From: Acidimicrobiales bacterium
GTDB lineage: Bacteria; Actinomycetota; Acidimicrobiia; Acidimicrobiales; Poriferisodalaceae
Length of the DNA: 64,000 nucleotides
Direction: 5' to 3'
NCBI GenBank assembly: GCA_014239555.1
Contig: JAAZYR010000002.1
Location: 1-64,000 of the forward strand
Part shown: positions 53,241-62,184 of the stretch, in pieces
Layout of the letters: each line of letters begins with the position of its first letter
How positions within the stretch are numbered: the first letter of the stretch is position 1
Program-made: the position numbers and the translations under genes
Notes under the pieces: model-generated
Told to the model about the DNA's origin: nothing
The model's database searches: none
What the model saw: only the letters and a program-made list of their open reading frames with translations

Positions 53241-54466
53241 GTCTTCCATCTGACCTCAAAAGCAACTTCCCTCTACTGTCACAAACAATTAACGGTCATC
53301 AAATCGTTTACCTAGATTCAGCGGCGTCATCGCAAAAACCAGACGTGGTTATCGAGGCGATGAATAACTACTACCGGACGATCAACGCAAATGTGCACCG
53401 AGGCGCCTACCAAATAGCGGCAGAAGCTACCGAAGCGATGGAACAAGCGCGGGCGAAACTCGCGACATTTATCGGAGCACCTTCGGCAAACGAAATTGTG
53501 TTCACGAAAAACGCCACCGAGTCATTCAATCTCATTGCCCGGTCTTGGGGAGGTCAGAACCTTGGCCCAAATGATGTTGTTCTCATCAGCGATATGGAAC
53601 ACCACGCGAATATCGTTCCGTGGCAAATATTGTCAGCAGAAAAAGGCTTCGAACTCCGATGGATACCTCTGACGCCTGATGGTCATCTCGACTTATCTCA
53701 ACTCGATCGACTCCTGAACGGAGTCAAAATGGTCAGTATTACGGCTATGAGTAACGTGCTGGGAACACTCAATCCGATACGCGAAATTGCGGATAAGGCT
53801 CACAGCGTGGGTGCACTGATGGCGGTTGATGGAAGTCAATACGTCCCCCACCTTCCCACCAATGTTGTAGAACTCGGAGCCGATCTCCTCTGCTTTACGG
53901 GTCACAAAATGTGTGGACCTACCGGAATCGGTGTTCTCTGGGGGCGGGCCGAAGTTTTGGATGCCATGCCACCATTCTTGGGCGGAGGTGAGATGATCCT
54001 CGATGTCCGTCGCGACGGGTTTACACCTAATGAGCTGCCTCACAAATTCGAGGCGGGAACACCCCCAATCGCGGAGATCATCGGCCTGGGGGCCGCTGTA
54101 GATTTTCTCAGCTCATTGGGGATGAGCGATGTACGTCAGCACGAAATCGACCTAACGGACTACGCACTTCGCGCGCTCACTGACCGTTACGGCGAGGAAA
54201 TAACCATCCACGGCCCATCCAATGCTTCAGAAAGAGGCGGGGTTCTCTCAATCCAGTACCGCGATGTACACCCCCACGACCTGAGCCAAGTTTTAGATCA
54301 ACGAGGTATATGTGTTCGCGCGGGTCATCATTGCGCGAAGCCCTTAATGCGGGAACTAGGGGTAGGAGCGACAGCGCGCGCATCGCTCTACGTCTATAAC
54401 GATAAATCGGACGTCGATGCTCTAACAGAGTCTTTGGCGCCCGCTGGCGAATTGTTCGCGCTCTAG
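53237..54466 (+). CDS. sufS: SUF cysteine desulfurase
   Basis: A PLP enzyme of 409 residues that takes sulfur from cysteine for Fe-S clusters. Visible are the HANVHRGAY-type motif NANVHRGAYQIA, EHHAN (MEHHANIVPW), the PLP lysine in CFTGHKMCGPTG and the persulfide cysteine in RAGHHCAKPLM. These are SufS (group II) features, and its partner SufU is next. The start overlaps sufC. Confidence 0.95.
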   Translation: MSLPSDLKSNFPLLSQTINGHQIVYLDSAASSQKPDVVIEAMNNYYRTINANVHRGAYQIAAEATEAMEQARAKLATFIGAPSANEIVFTKNATESFNLIARSWGGQNLGPNDVVLISDMEHHANIVPWQILSAEKGFELRWIPLTPDGHLDLSQLDRLLNGVKMVSITAMSNVLGTLNPIREIADKAHSVGALMAVDGSQYVPHLPTNVVELGADLLCFTGHKMCGPTGIGVLWGRAEVLDAMPPFLGGGEMILDVRRDGFTPNELPHKFEAGTPPIAEIIGLGAAVDFLSSLGMSDVRQHEIDLTDYALRALTDRYGEEITIHGPSNASERGGVLSIQYRDVHPHDLSQVLDQRGICVRAGHHCAKPLMRELGVGATARASLYVYNDKSDVDALTESLAPAGELFAL

Positions 54467-54481
54467 TTATAGGAGTCTGAA

Positions 54482-54949
54482 GTGGCCGGCCTTGAAGACC
54501 TCTACAAGGAAATCATCATCGATCACTACCGCAATCCGCGCAATCGTGGCGAACTGGACTCTCCGCCTGCCCACAAAACCGAGGGCTTCAACCCTCTTTG
54601 CGGCGACGAAGTTTTGCTTACTTTCGCATTGAAAGGCGAAATAATCGAGGAATTACTGATCAGTGGGCAGGGATGTTCCATCAGCCAAGCTTCAGCTTCC
54701 ATGATGTCAGCCGCAGTTCAAGGAAAATCAATAGGAGAGGTACGCGACCTCACCCGCCAGTTCAAGGCCATGATGTCTATCCACGAGGAATCAATCGGTG
54801 CTGATGATCCCCCGCCTGGAGATGGCCACGCCTTCGAACTGGGAGACCTCGAGGCCCTTAAGGGAGTCGTGAAGTTCCCTGTCCGTATTAAATGCGCGAC
54901 GTTGTCCTGGAACACCCTGCTGACTGGCCTAGACGAGCTAGAGGTCTAA
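54482..54949 (+). CDS. sufU: SufU-type sulfur-transfer/scaffold protein
   Basis: This 155-residue IscU-fold protein carries the three conserved cysteines (Cys40 in FNPLCGD, Cys65 in GQGCSISQAS, Cys138 in IKCATLSW) and the ~20-residue insert between them that separates SufU from IscU. SufU takes persulfide sulfur from SufS via a zinc-bound site. The GTG start is 15 bp after sufS. It ends near the convergent nudix gene. Confidence 0.94.
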   Translation: MAGLEDLYKEIIIDHYRNPRNRGELDSPPAHKTEGFNPLCGDEVLLTFALKGEIIEELLISGQGCSISQASASMMSAAVQGKSIGEVRDLTRQFKAMMSIHEESIGADDPPPGDGHAFELGDLEALKGVVKFPVRIKCATLSWNTLLTGLDELEV

Positions 54950-54956
54950 ACGGAAT

Positions 54957-55421
54957 TCACCACCGGTGCCCCGGTGGAACTCCAGTCATGTGTTCTTTTA
55001 TCCGTCGCGTCGTCGCAGCTGAGGTTCCCTGGGGAACTTCATCGGCTGCGAAAAACCCAACTTCAGCTATTTCTGGCGATACCGACGCGCCAACTGACCA
55101 GTCGGTGACCAAGAACACCACCACGTGATCACTTTTGTGTTCCCTGAAAGAAGAGAAAACGCCATGAACTGACTGTGGGGTTTCGGGTAGTTCGATACCT
55201 GTCTCCTCCAAAAGTTCTCTTTGCATGGCTCCCACAAGAGATTCACCGGTTTTGACCCCACCGCCTGGCAAGTACCAGCCCTCGCGATAACTATGCCGAA
55301 CCAGACAAATTCGATTTTCGTCGTCAACTACCAGGGCACGCACTCCTAGGGTAAGTCGCGCCGGTCGCAGGGCCGCCCAACTTTGATAAACCCGGAAAAG
55401 AAGGCGTCTGAAATCAATCAC
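54957..55421 (-). CDS. NUDIX hydrolase
   Basis: A 154-residue NUDIX protein with the box GGGVKTGESLVGAMQRELLEETGI (about residues 53-76), which supplies the metal-binding Glu residues. It lies near the convergent sufU end and overlaps the pterin dehydratase gene start by 8 bp. NUDIX enzymes hydrolyse nucleoside diphosphate derivatives; the substrate is unknown. Confidence 0.9.
   Translation of the reverse strand: MIDFRRLLFRVYQSWAALRPARLTLGVRALVVDDENRICLVRHSYREGWYLPGGGVKTGESLVGAMQRELLEETGIELPETPQSVHGVFSSFREHKSDHVVVFLVTDWSVGASVSPEIAEVGFFAADEVPQGTSAATTRRIKEHMTGVPPGHRW
54960..54977. terminator. Possible bidirectional hairpin between convergent sufU and the NUDIX gene
   Basis: CCACCGG (54960-54966) and CCGGTGG (54971-54977) pair perfectly around TGCC, 11 bp after the sufU stop and within the end of the NUDIX gene. 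No T-run follows, so classical termination is not well supported. Confidence 0.25.
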
Positions 55422-55704
55422 TTGCGAGCTCTTCCATAACCGAAGCCAGTGTGGTGTCGAGTGAGGTCACGCCACCGCGATCATGGGTGGTGAGACGAAT
55501 TTTCACCACTCCATAGACATTGGACCATTCCGGGTGGTGATTCAGACGCTCGCAATGCATCGCTACGGCCGACATGAATGCAAACGCATGCACAAAGTCC
55601 GCAAAGCGGTACGTCTTCTCCAAGGCGTCACCAACAACCGACCATCCTTTTACCTCCTTCACATAAGCATCAAGCTCAGCAGCCGTGAGTAGGTGGCGCT
55701 CCAT
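55414..55704 (-). CDS. Pterin-4a-carbinolamine dehydratase
   Basis: The 96-residue length and motifs are those of the PhhB/PCD family: a helix WSVVGDALEKTYRFADFVHAFAFMSAVA, the signature HCERLNHHPEWSNVYG and the closing strand TTHDRGGVT. It dehydrates 4a-hydroxytetrahydrobiopterin in aromatic hydroxylation, but in bacteria without such hydroxylases its role is often unclear or linked to molybdopterin. It overlaps the NUDIX gene by 8 bp. Confidence 0.92.
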   Translation of the reverse strand: MERHLLTAAELDAYVKEVKGWSVVGDALEKTYRFADFVHAFAFMSAVAMHCERLNHHPEWSNVYGVVKIRLTTHDRGGVTSLDTTLASVMEELASD

Positions 55705-55740
55705 GTTGCCTCTCCCCTGTGCTGTTAGGCCGGGTGGAAC

Positions 55741-55759
55741 GTCGTTAGTCTAACGACGC
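55741..55759. repeat. Perfect 9-bp inverted repeat between sufC and the pterin dehydratase gene
   Basis: CGTCGTTAG (55741-55749) and CTAACGACG (55751-55759) are exact complements with one base between them. It lies 27 bp past the second sufC stop and 37 bp before the next start. It could be an operator or a transcription attenuator; no T-run follows. Confidence 0.4.
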
Positions 55760-55785
55760 TGTTGGGCCGAGTTAACCGAAGCCGT

Positions 55786-56616
55786 TTACGAGAGTGGATC
55801 AGCGAAAGGGTCGTCTGAGTTCGAATCGGACGCTTTTTTAGAAGCTCCAAGACCGTCGATAGACACCGTCACCCCTTCGGATTCGACATCTGATTTCAGA
55901 AAACGTGCATAACCATTGGTTTCGAGCTCTTGCGCGAGTTCTGGCCCACCACTTTCAACAATGTGTCCATCCACCAAAACATGAACTTGATCTGCCGGTA
56001 GATAGTCAAGGAGTCGATGGTAGTGGGTGATACAAAGCACACCGAGACCTGAGTCAGTCATCGTTTCGATGCGTTCAGCGCACGCACGCAACGCGTCAAT
56101 ATCAAGCCCGCTGTCCAGTTCATCTAAGACAGCTATCTCTGCTTCGAGAACAGCAAGTTGTGCTGTCTCGTTTCGTTTTTTTTCGCCACCAGATAGATCT
56201 ACGTTTACTGAGCGGTCAAGGAGTTCTGCTTGCAGACCAATTTGAGCAGCTTCTTCTAGTAGCCGAGAAGTGACATCGACATCTGTTTTCCCTCTTGCTC
56301 GCAATGCCAACTCCAGGGTTTCGCGAAGTGACACTCCGGGAACCTCAGTCGGATATTGCATGGCGAGAAACAGTCCGGCCTTTGCACGTTGCCAAGTTGG
56401 CAACGGCAAAAGGTTCTCACCATCAAGGGTAATTGACCCACTAGTGACCCGATATCCCGGTTTACCCATGATTGCGTTGGAAAGAGTACTTTTGCCTGAC
56501 CCGTTGGGACCCATGACCGCATGAACTTGTCCCGAGGAGACCTCAAGGCTCACGTCATCCAAGATCTGTTGGTCCGCTACCTCAACACAAAGCTTTTCGA
56601 TCGAGAGCGTGGTCAT
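55786..56616 (-). CDS. sufC: SUF Fe-S assembly ATPase (second copy)
   Basis: This 276-residue protein is a second SufC: MGPNGSGKSTL, AMQYPTEVPGVSLRETL, LSGGEKKRNETAQLAVLEAEIAVLDELDSGLD and THYHRLL. It diverges clearly from the copy at 52491 and carries an extra 30-residue Ser/Asp-rich C-terminus. It is part of the sufD-Rieske-sufC unit, so it is the more likely partner of this SufD. The start overlaps the Rieske gene stop by 4 bp. Confidence 0.93.
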   Translation of the reverse strand: MTTLSIEKLCVEVADQQILDDVSLEVSSGQVHAVMGPNGSGKSTLSNAIMGKPGYRVTSGSITLDGENLLPLPTWQRAKAGLFLAMQYPTEVPGVSLRETLELALRARGKTDVDVTSRLLEEAAQIGLQAELLDRSVNVDLSGGEKKRNETAQLAVLEAEIAVLDELDSGLDIDALRACAERIETMTDSGLGVLCITHYHRLLDYLPADQVHVLVDGHIVESGGPELAQELETNGYARFLKSDVESEGVTVSIDGLGASKKASDSNSDDPFADPLS

Positions 56617-56921
56617 GGTAGGTCTACGTTCACTTCCCCGCTCAAGACCCGGACCTCATACACCGGGATCGGTTGAGTAGCGGGAAAGACGTCGGGCGTT
56701 CCAGTTAGCAGATTGAACTTCGAGAAATGTTTTGGGCATTCGATCGCGCAGTCTTCTGGCCAGACGGCTCCTTCGGAAAGCGAATAATTAGCGTGGCTAC
56801 ATCGATCACCTACCGCGTGAATGGTGTCACCGATACGGACTAGGACAATCCTGTGTCCTTCGACATCGAAGCGTTGTGCTTCGCCATGGGCAAGGTCATC
56901 TGATTGACACACAGGAGTCAT
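56613..56921 (-). CDS. Rieske [2Fe-2S] ferredoxin-like protein
   Basis: The 102-residue protein has CSHANYSLSEG and CPKHFSKF, the two Rieske halves, with VYEVRVLSGEVNVDL at the end. Its small size suits an electron-carrying ferredoxin of the type linked to SUF operons. It sits between sufD and sufC with 4-bp overlaps on both sides, so it is expressed with them and may feed electrons to cluster assembly (inference). Confidence 0.93.
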   Translation of the reverse strand: MTPVCQSDDLAHGEAQRFDVEGHRIVLVRIGDTIHAVGDRCSHANYSLSEGAVWPEDCAIECPKHFSKFNLLTGTPDVFPATQPIPVYEVRVLSGEVNVDLP

Positions 56922-58189
56922 CGTTGCTGACCTTGTCCCTCGAGGGCTAGTAACTCACTAATACGAGTATTTGCGGCGTCGCTGATGGCTGCAACCGGGA
57001 GTTGATCTAATACATCTGCGAAAAACCCTCTAACGACTAAAGCTTCAGCGATGTCCTCGGGAACTCCGCGGCTTTCAAGATAAAAACGTTGGTCCTGGTC
57101 AATGGGCCCAACCGCAGAGGCATGGCTGCATCTAACGTCGTTGTTTTCAATTTCCAAGTTCGGCACCGATTCCGCCCAGGCTTCTTCAGAGAGCTTGAGC
57201 GTACGATTGGTCTGATACGCGTTGACATCAGCGGCATCTGGTTCGATCCTGATGAGGCCGGTATAGATCGCTCGGCTTCGATCGTCGAGGACACCCTTGA
57301 ATAGCAAGTTCGAATTGGTGTGCGGCCCGCTATGTCTCTGAAATGTCCTGAAGTCGTGCTGAGCGTCTGCGCGACCAAAGTAAACAGCGCTGATATCGCC
57401 GGAAGAGCCTTGGCCGATCATTTTGGTATCAATTCTCGCTCGGGCATATGCGCCACCGAGTGCTATTTGACTCACCGCCAAATGAGCATCTCGCTCAATC
57501 TCAGCCATTTGGGTCGCGATCTGCCAGGTACGAGGCCCATGCTCTTGCACGGTGAGGTACCGCAGACGTCCAGCTTGATTTACTCTGAGTTCTGTTACGG
57601 GGCACACCAGTGCGTCTATATCTGGGCTCGTTTGATGCTCAACAACCGTAGCTTCTGAATTTTCTCCCACATCGACCAGCACTCTTGGGAACCAGGCCAG
57701 GCCCTCGGTCGTGGTGTGCTGTCGTATCAGGACCGGTCCCGCGATGGCAGCGTTAGAAGCAATATGGATGACAATAGGAGCGCTGCAATAGGCAAAGTTG
57801 TAATCGGAAAACACATCGGGGCCCGTTCGAATAACCGAGCCAATCGAATTCTCGAACTCAGTTCCATCTGTGAGCACAGTGATGGCCTCGTCGTGCACAG
57901 AAATCGAGACAACTTGCCCGTCGACAATGTGGATCACCGCTGCAGCCTCGTCATCGACTCCGTTGGTCAGGCCAAACTCAAGCAAAGAACCGCCCGGAGC
58001 CCCGAGTTCGTATTTCGAGACGTCAAGGTCGGCGATCGGGGTATAGCGCCAGATCTCTTCCTCAAACGATGGCAACCCAGCTTCGTCTGCCCTTTGGGCG
58101 GCGCTCTCGCGGCGCTCTAAAAATGCCGAAGACCCGACCAATTGGCCGCCGCTGGGGAGTTGAAAAAGGCTCATTCGAGTAGCCGTCAC
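56918..58189 (-). CDS. sufD: SUF scaffold subunit SufD
   Basis: A 423-residue SufB/SufD-family protein; the fold is a right-handed beta-helix. The typical end reads NDVRCSHASAVGPIDQDQRFYLESRGVPEDIAEALVVRGFFADVL. SufD pairs with SufB and SufC to build Fe-S clusters. The drawn start is the GTG at 58189; an ATG five codons in (58174) is also possible and would leave the operator-like site 27 bp upstream, similar to sufB. Confidence 0.92.
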   Translation of the reverse strand: MTATRMSLFQLPSGGQLVGSSAFLERRESAAQRADEAGLPSFEEEIWRYTPIADLDVSKYELGAPGGSLLEFGLTNGVDDEAAAVIHIVDGQVVSISVHDEAITVLTDGTEFENSIGSVIRTGPDVFSDYNFAYCSAPIVIHIASNAAIAGPVLIRQHTTTEGLAWFPRVLVDVGENSEATVVEHQTSPDIDALVCPVTELRVNQAGRLRYLTVQEHGPRTWQIATQMAEIERDAHLAVSQIALGGAYARARIDTKMIGQGSSGDISAVYFGRADAQHDFRTFQRHSGPHTNSNLLFKGVLDDRSRAIYTGLIRIEPDAADVNAYQTNRTLKLSEEAWAESVPNLEIENNDVRCSHASAVGPIDQDQRFYLESRGVPEDIAEALVVRGFFADVLDQLPVAAISDAANTRISELLALEGQGQQR

Positions 58190-58200
58190 GACTCGTAATT

Positions 58201-58220
58201 CTACCTATCTGGATAGTAGA
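58201..58220. promoter_or_regulatory. Palindromic operator-like site upstream of sufD
   Basis: CTACCTATCTGGATAGTAGA is an inverted repeat centred at 58210/58211 with core CTATC-TG-GATAG. It lies 12 bp before the sufD GTG start (27 bp before the internal ATG). Its core resembles the sufB and sufC-sufS sites. Confidence 0.55.
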
Positions 58221-58240
58221 AATCCCCTGAACTGGGCCAG

Positions 58241-58621
58241 TCAGCGTTTCTTACCTTTCTTTCGCTTCTTCGCACGGTTTTTCTTGCCCATGCGAGGCAA
58301 GCGGCGTCCCTTGGAAAGCCGTTCCGCTTCCATTTCGAACATGATGTCGGGGCCCGCTGAGTTAACGATGTCCTCGGCGGCATCCAGCAACGCGGCTATG
58401 GAATCGTCTTCGCCCAAACTGTCTGGCTCCTCAGCAAAGTCACGCACTCCCAAGGTCCCATGACTCCAACCGGCGTCGAGCCTTCGCGGAGAGTACTCGG
58501 GGCAATTTTCTGGGCAACGCCACGGTGCCTCCGGCGCGAGATCAAGATTACATTTTCTGACTGTTTCTCCATTCGCGTAGGAGCGGGTCTCGTAATGACG
58601 GCAGTTCGTCCGCATCGGCAT
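58241..58621 (-). CDS. Conserved protein with a cysteine cluster and Lys-rich tail
   Basis: The 126-residue protein has cysteines at 7, 24, 36 and 40 (NCRHYETR, KCNLDLAPEAPWRCPENCPEY), suggesting a small zinc or Fe-S site. A helical middle part and a strongly basic tail ending in a Lys/Arg/Gly-rich run follow, the latter typical of nucleic-acid contact. I recall similar actinobacterial proteins without known function. It lies directly upstream of sufD on the same strand, separated by the operator-like site. Confidence 0.7.
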   Translation of the reverse strand: MPMRTNCRHYETRSYANGETVRKCNLDLAPEAPWRCPENCPEYSPRRLDAGWSHGTLGVRDFAEEPDSLGEDDSIAALLDAAEDIVNSAGPDIMFEMEAERLSKGRRLPRMGKKNRAKKRKKGKKR

Positions 58622-58677
58622 AAATGTATTGTCGCGCTTCGCACCCGGTTACACGAGTTATCAGCTCAATTTGTGGC

Positions 58678-59544
58678 CTAAAGCGCGGCAATGGTTTCCG
58701 CTATTGCCAGGGCACGGCGGGCCTCATCGACGTGCAGGTTTTCAATCATTTGCCCATTAACCGTCAAGACTCCACGCCCGTCTTTTTCGGCCGCTTCGAA
58801 TTCTTCAATCACGCGTCGGTGAAAGTCGAGTTCATCCATACTTGGCGCAAAAATTTCATTCGTCGGGGCAACTTGGCTTGGATGGATCAGGGTTTTTCCG
58901 TCAAAACCCATTTGCGCGCCCTGGACGCACACCGACAAGAAACCAGAATCATCTTTAATGTCGTTATAGACACCGTCAAGAATTCCTATGCCCGCCGCCC
59001 TTGCTGAAAGAAGGCATTTGGCGAGGTACGGCAGGAGGGCGTGGCGATCAGGTGTAATCGTTGCTCGTAACTCTTTCGCCATGTCGTTGGTACCCATGAC
59101 CATGACAGCTATTCGCTCATGTCGAGCAATTTGATCGACTTTCAAGATTCCGGAAGGCGTTTCCACCATTGCCCAGATTCGAGTTGAAGCCGGCGCTCCG
59201 CCCTTGTCTAAGAGAGCAGAAACATCGTCGAGGTAATCGGGGCCGTCAACTTTAGGTATTACAACCGCCGCGGGAGCGGCAGCCGCAGCGGCTACAACAT
59301 CGTCAGATCCCCATGGAGTGTCAAGTCCGTTGCATCGAATCGTTAATTCGCGATTTCCATATTCCGATGAGGACGCCGCAGCACAGGCTTGGTCACGCGC
59401 CAATTCCTTATTCTCCGGCGATACCGCATCTTCCAGATCAAAGATCAACGCATCAGCCTGCAGATCTTTTGCCTTTTCGAGGGCCCGTTCGTTAGCGGCT
59501 GGCATGTAAAGGACCGAACGTCTGGGGCGGTACTTAACACTCAT
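58678..59544 (-). CDS. HpcH/HpaI-type CoA ester lyase (CitE-like)
   Basis: A 288-residue TIM-barrel lyase of the CitE/malyl-CoA lyase group: RRSVLYMPAANERALEKA at the N-terminus, DALIFDLEDAVSP (metal Glu/Asp), VVIPKVDG, AMVETPSGIL and FDGKTLIHPSQV. It cleaves or makes 3-hydroxyacyl-CoA bonds such as malyl- or citramalyl-CoA. It is followed by the four-cysteine gene and preceded by a longer paralogue. Confidence 0.9.
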   Translation of the reverse strand: MSVKYRPRRSVLYMPAANERALEKAKDLQADALIFDLEDAVSPENKELARDQACAAASSSEYGNRELTIRCNGLDTPWGSDDVVAAAAAAPAAVVIPKVDGPDYLDDVSALLDKGGAPASTRIWAMVETPSGILKVDQIARHERIAVMVMGTNDMAKELRATITPDRHALLPYLAKCLLSARAAGIGILDGVYNDIKDDSGFLSVCVQGAQMGFDGKTLIHPSQVAPTNEIFAPSMDELDFHRRVIEEFEAAEKDGRGVLTVNGQMIENLHVDEARRALAIAETIAAL

Positions 59545-59582
59545 CTACTTCTCCTGAATTTGAGTGGTTCTGGCCGTGTCCG

Positions 59583-60632
59583 TCAGAACCCGTAACTACT
59601 TGCGAGATCGGGATCTTTAGTGGCGAGTTCACGTGCAAGATTGACCACTACCTCACACTGTTTGACTGTCGCGTCGTCCTGCATTTTTCCGTCAATCATG
59701 ACTGCGCCGGTTCCGTCACCCATCTCTTCAATTACTCTCATAGCCCATTCGACTTCCGAGGGCTCAGGGCTGAAAACCTTTTTGGCTATATCAATTTGTA
59801 CTGGGTGAAGACTCCAAGCACCGACACAACCAAGTAAATACGCGTTACGAAATTGGTCCTCGCACGCGACCGTGTCCGCGATGTCTCCGAACGGACCGTA
59901 GTAAGGCAAGATTCCGTAGGTCCCGCAGGCATCAACCATTCGAGCGAGGGTGTAATGCCAGAGGTCTTGCTGGTAGAACGCTCTGTCAGAATCATCTCGC
60001 CCTTCTTCAGGGTCTTGCCGCACCAAGTAGCCAGGATGGCCGCCACCTACTCGCGTGGTTTTCATACGGCGGTCTGCCGCGAGGTCAGCGGGTCCTAGCG
60101 ACAGACCTTGCATGCGCGGGCTTGCACCACATATCTGTTCAACATTGGCAACTCCTTGTGCTGTTTCGAGGATCGCGTGCACAAGAATCGGGCGCTCTAA
60201 TCGCGCTCGTGCCTCCAACTGGGCGAGTAACTGATCTACAAAATGAATGTCTTCGGGCCCTTCAACTTTGGGAACCATTACGACATCGAGTTTGTCGCCG
60301 ATCTGGCTGACCAAAGTCATTAGATCGTCGAGAAACCAGGGCGAATCAAGACTGTTGACGCGAGTCCAAAGCTGCGTCTCTCCGCTTGTCCAGTTCCGTC
60401 CTACCTCAACCAACCCTGCTCGTGCAGCTTCTTTATTATCTACCGCGACAGCATCTTCAAGATTGCCCAGCAACACGTCAACGGTTGGAGCGATGCCTGC
60501 TACTTTCGCTCGCATTTTTTCATTTGACGGGTCAAAGAAATGAATCATACGCGAAGCGCGAAATGGAATTTCTTTGAGCGGTTCGGGCGCACCAAGCGCT
60601 AACGGTGAGAAAAAATTCTTGGGTGTGCGCAC
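59583..60632 (-). CDS. Malyl-CoA/beta-methylmalyl-CoA lyase-like CoA ester lyase
   Basis: From the GTG at 60632, which has GGAGG 8 bp upstream, it has 349 residues, the length of Mcl-type lyases. Markers are [57 protein letters not shown] and [13 protein letters not shown] two codons upstream would leave only 2 bp to the binding site. With the 288-residue lyase next to it this suggests dicarboxylate-CoA metabolism such as glyoxylate or propionate assimilation (inference). It lies between sufB and sufD. Confidence 0.9.
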   Translation of the reverse strand: MRTPKNFFSPLALGAPEPLKEIPFRASRMIHFFDPSNEKMRAKVAGIAPTVDVLLGNLEDAVAVDNKEAARAGLVEVGRNWTSGETQLWTRVNSLDSPWFLDDLMTLVSQIGDKLDVVMVPKVEGPEDIHFVDQLLAQLEARARLERPILVHAILETAQGVANVEQICGASPRMQGLSLGPADLAADRRMKTTRVGGGHPGYLVRQDPEEGRDDSDRAFYQQDLWHYTLARMVDACGTYGILPYYGPFGDIADTVACEDQFRNAYLLGCVGAWSLHPVQIDIAKKVFSPEPSEVEWAMRVIEEMGDGTGAVMIDGKMQDDATVKQCEVVVNLARELATKDPDLASSYGF

Positions 60633-60731
60633 GAACAAAACCTCCGGTGTAGCGACGGCTGGCCAGAGTCGCGGTGATTAATCTGACCGCCGCCTTCTTT
60701 TATATCGTCGCAAAGAACTCGCCAGTGACAA

Positions 60732-62141
60732 TTAGCCGACGGATCCTTCCATCTGTAGTTCGATAAGTCGACTCCACTCCACGGCATATTCCATCGGCAA
60801 GGTTTTGGTCACCGGTTCGATGAACCCGTTGACAACCAACCCCATCGCCTGTTCCTCGGAAAGTCCACGACTCATCAAGTAAAACAGTTGTTCATCTGCG
60901 ACCTTCGACACGGTCGCTTCGTGACCGATCTCTGCGTCGCGGGCACCAATTTCTTGGTAAGGGTAAGTATCCGAGCGGCTATCTTCGTCGAGCAACAAGG
61001 CGTCGCACTGAACATGTGATCGGCAGTTATCCATACCTTCTTCGACTCGCACCAGACCACGGTAGGTTGTTCTACCGCCGTCCTTGGAAATTGATTTCGA
61101 CACAATTTTCGAAGTGGTCTCGGGAGCGGCGTGAACCATTTTCGCGCCGGCATCTTGATGTTGGCCTTCGCCTGCATACGCGACGGACAGTACTTCTCCG
61201 GATGCTTTTGGTCCCATGAGGTATACGGCTGGATATTTCATCGTCAGACGAGATCCGATGTTGCCATCGATCCATTCGACGTGCGCTTCCTCATAGGCGG
61301 CTGCACGTTTGGTAACGAGGTTGAACACATTGTTCGACCAGTTTTGAATCGTCGTGTATGTGATGCGTGCGCCGGGAAGCGCAACAAGTTCAACTACTGC
61401 TGAATGCAGCGAATCAGTGGTGTAAACCGGCGCAGAACATCCTTCGATGTAGTGAACCGTTGCGCCTTCATCAGCGATAATCAAGGTACGTTCGAATTGC
61501 CCCATATTCTCTGCGTTGATGCGGAAATACGCTTGCAGGGGCATCTCAACTTCAACACCAGGCGGGACGTATATGAACGAGCCCCCAGACCAAACAGCTG
61601 AGTTGAGAGCGGAGAATTTGTTGTCCCCAGGGGGGATTAGCGTCCCAAAATATTTCTGGATGAGTTCGGGCTGTTCACGCACCGCCGAGTCCATGTCAGA
61701 AAAGATGACGCCTTGGGCTTCTAAGTCTTCGCGATTTCGGTGGTACACCACCTCCGACTCATATTGAGCAGTCACACCAGCTAGGTATTTGCGTTCCGCT
61801 TCGGGTATGCCGAGTTTTTCGTAGGTGTCTTTAACCGAGTCCGGCAGTTCTTCCCAAGCGTCGACCTGTCCTTCGGTGGGTTTGATGTAGTAGTAGATGT
61901 TGTCGAAATCAATCCCGGAGGTATCTCCACCCCAGCTAGGCATTGGTTTGCTCTCAAAAATTTTGTAAGACCGTAAGCGGAAGTCAAGCATCCACTCAGG
62001 TTCCTTTTTCATAAACGACATCTCTCGGATGATGTCTTCGTTCAAACCCTTTTGAGGCTTGAATACATAGTCCTCTTCGTCGCTCCAACCGAGTTCGTAT
62101 TTGCCTAGATCGATTGCGACATTTGGTTCAGTGTCAGTCAC
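60732..62141 (-). CDS. sufB: SUF scaffold subunit SufB
   Basis: This 469-residue protein is the main SUF scaffold. Typical sequence includes [74 protein letters not shown] and [29 protein letters not shown] (with the conserved Cys). The start is a GTG with GGGAG upstream. It is separated from sufD by two CoA-lyase genes and one unknown, whereas sufBDC are normally adjacent. Confidence 0.95.
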   Translation of the reverse strand: MTDTEPNVAIDLGKYELGWSDEEDYVFKPQKGLNEDIIREMSFMKKEPEWMLDFRLRSYKIFESKPMPSWGGDTSGIDFDNIYYYIKPTEGQVDAWEELPDSVKDTYEKLGIPEAERKYLAGVTAQYESEVVYHRNREDLEAQGVIFSDMDSAVREQPELIQKYFGTLIPPGDNKFSALNSAVWSGGSFIYVPPGVEVEMPLQAYFRINAENMGQFERTLIIADEGATVHYIEGCSAPVYTTDSLHSAVVELVALPGARITYTTIQNWSNNVFNLVTKRAAAYEEAHVEWIDGNIGSRLTMKYPAVYLMGPKASGEVLSVAYAGEGQHQDAGAKMVHAAPETTSKIVSKSISKDGGRTTYRGLVRVEEGMDNCRSHVQCDALLLDEDSRSDTYPYQEIGARDAEIGHEATVSKVADEQLFYLMSRGLSEEQAMGLVVNGFIEPVTKTLPMEYAVEWSRLIELQMEGSVG

Positions 62142-62164
62142 AAAGACTCCCGTGTTAAGGACGT

Positions 62165-62184
62165 ACCACTATGAGGATAGTGGT
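62165..62184. promoter_or_regulatory. Palindromic operator-like site upstream of sufB
   Basis: ACCACTAT (62165-62172) and ATAGTGGT (62177-62184) are exact complements around GAGG. The site is 24 bp before the sufB start and overlaps the last codons of the upstream gene. The sufC-sufS site agrees with it at 14 of 20 positions when the centres are aligned. Confidence 0.6.
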
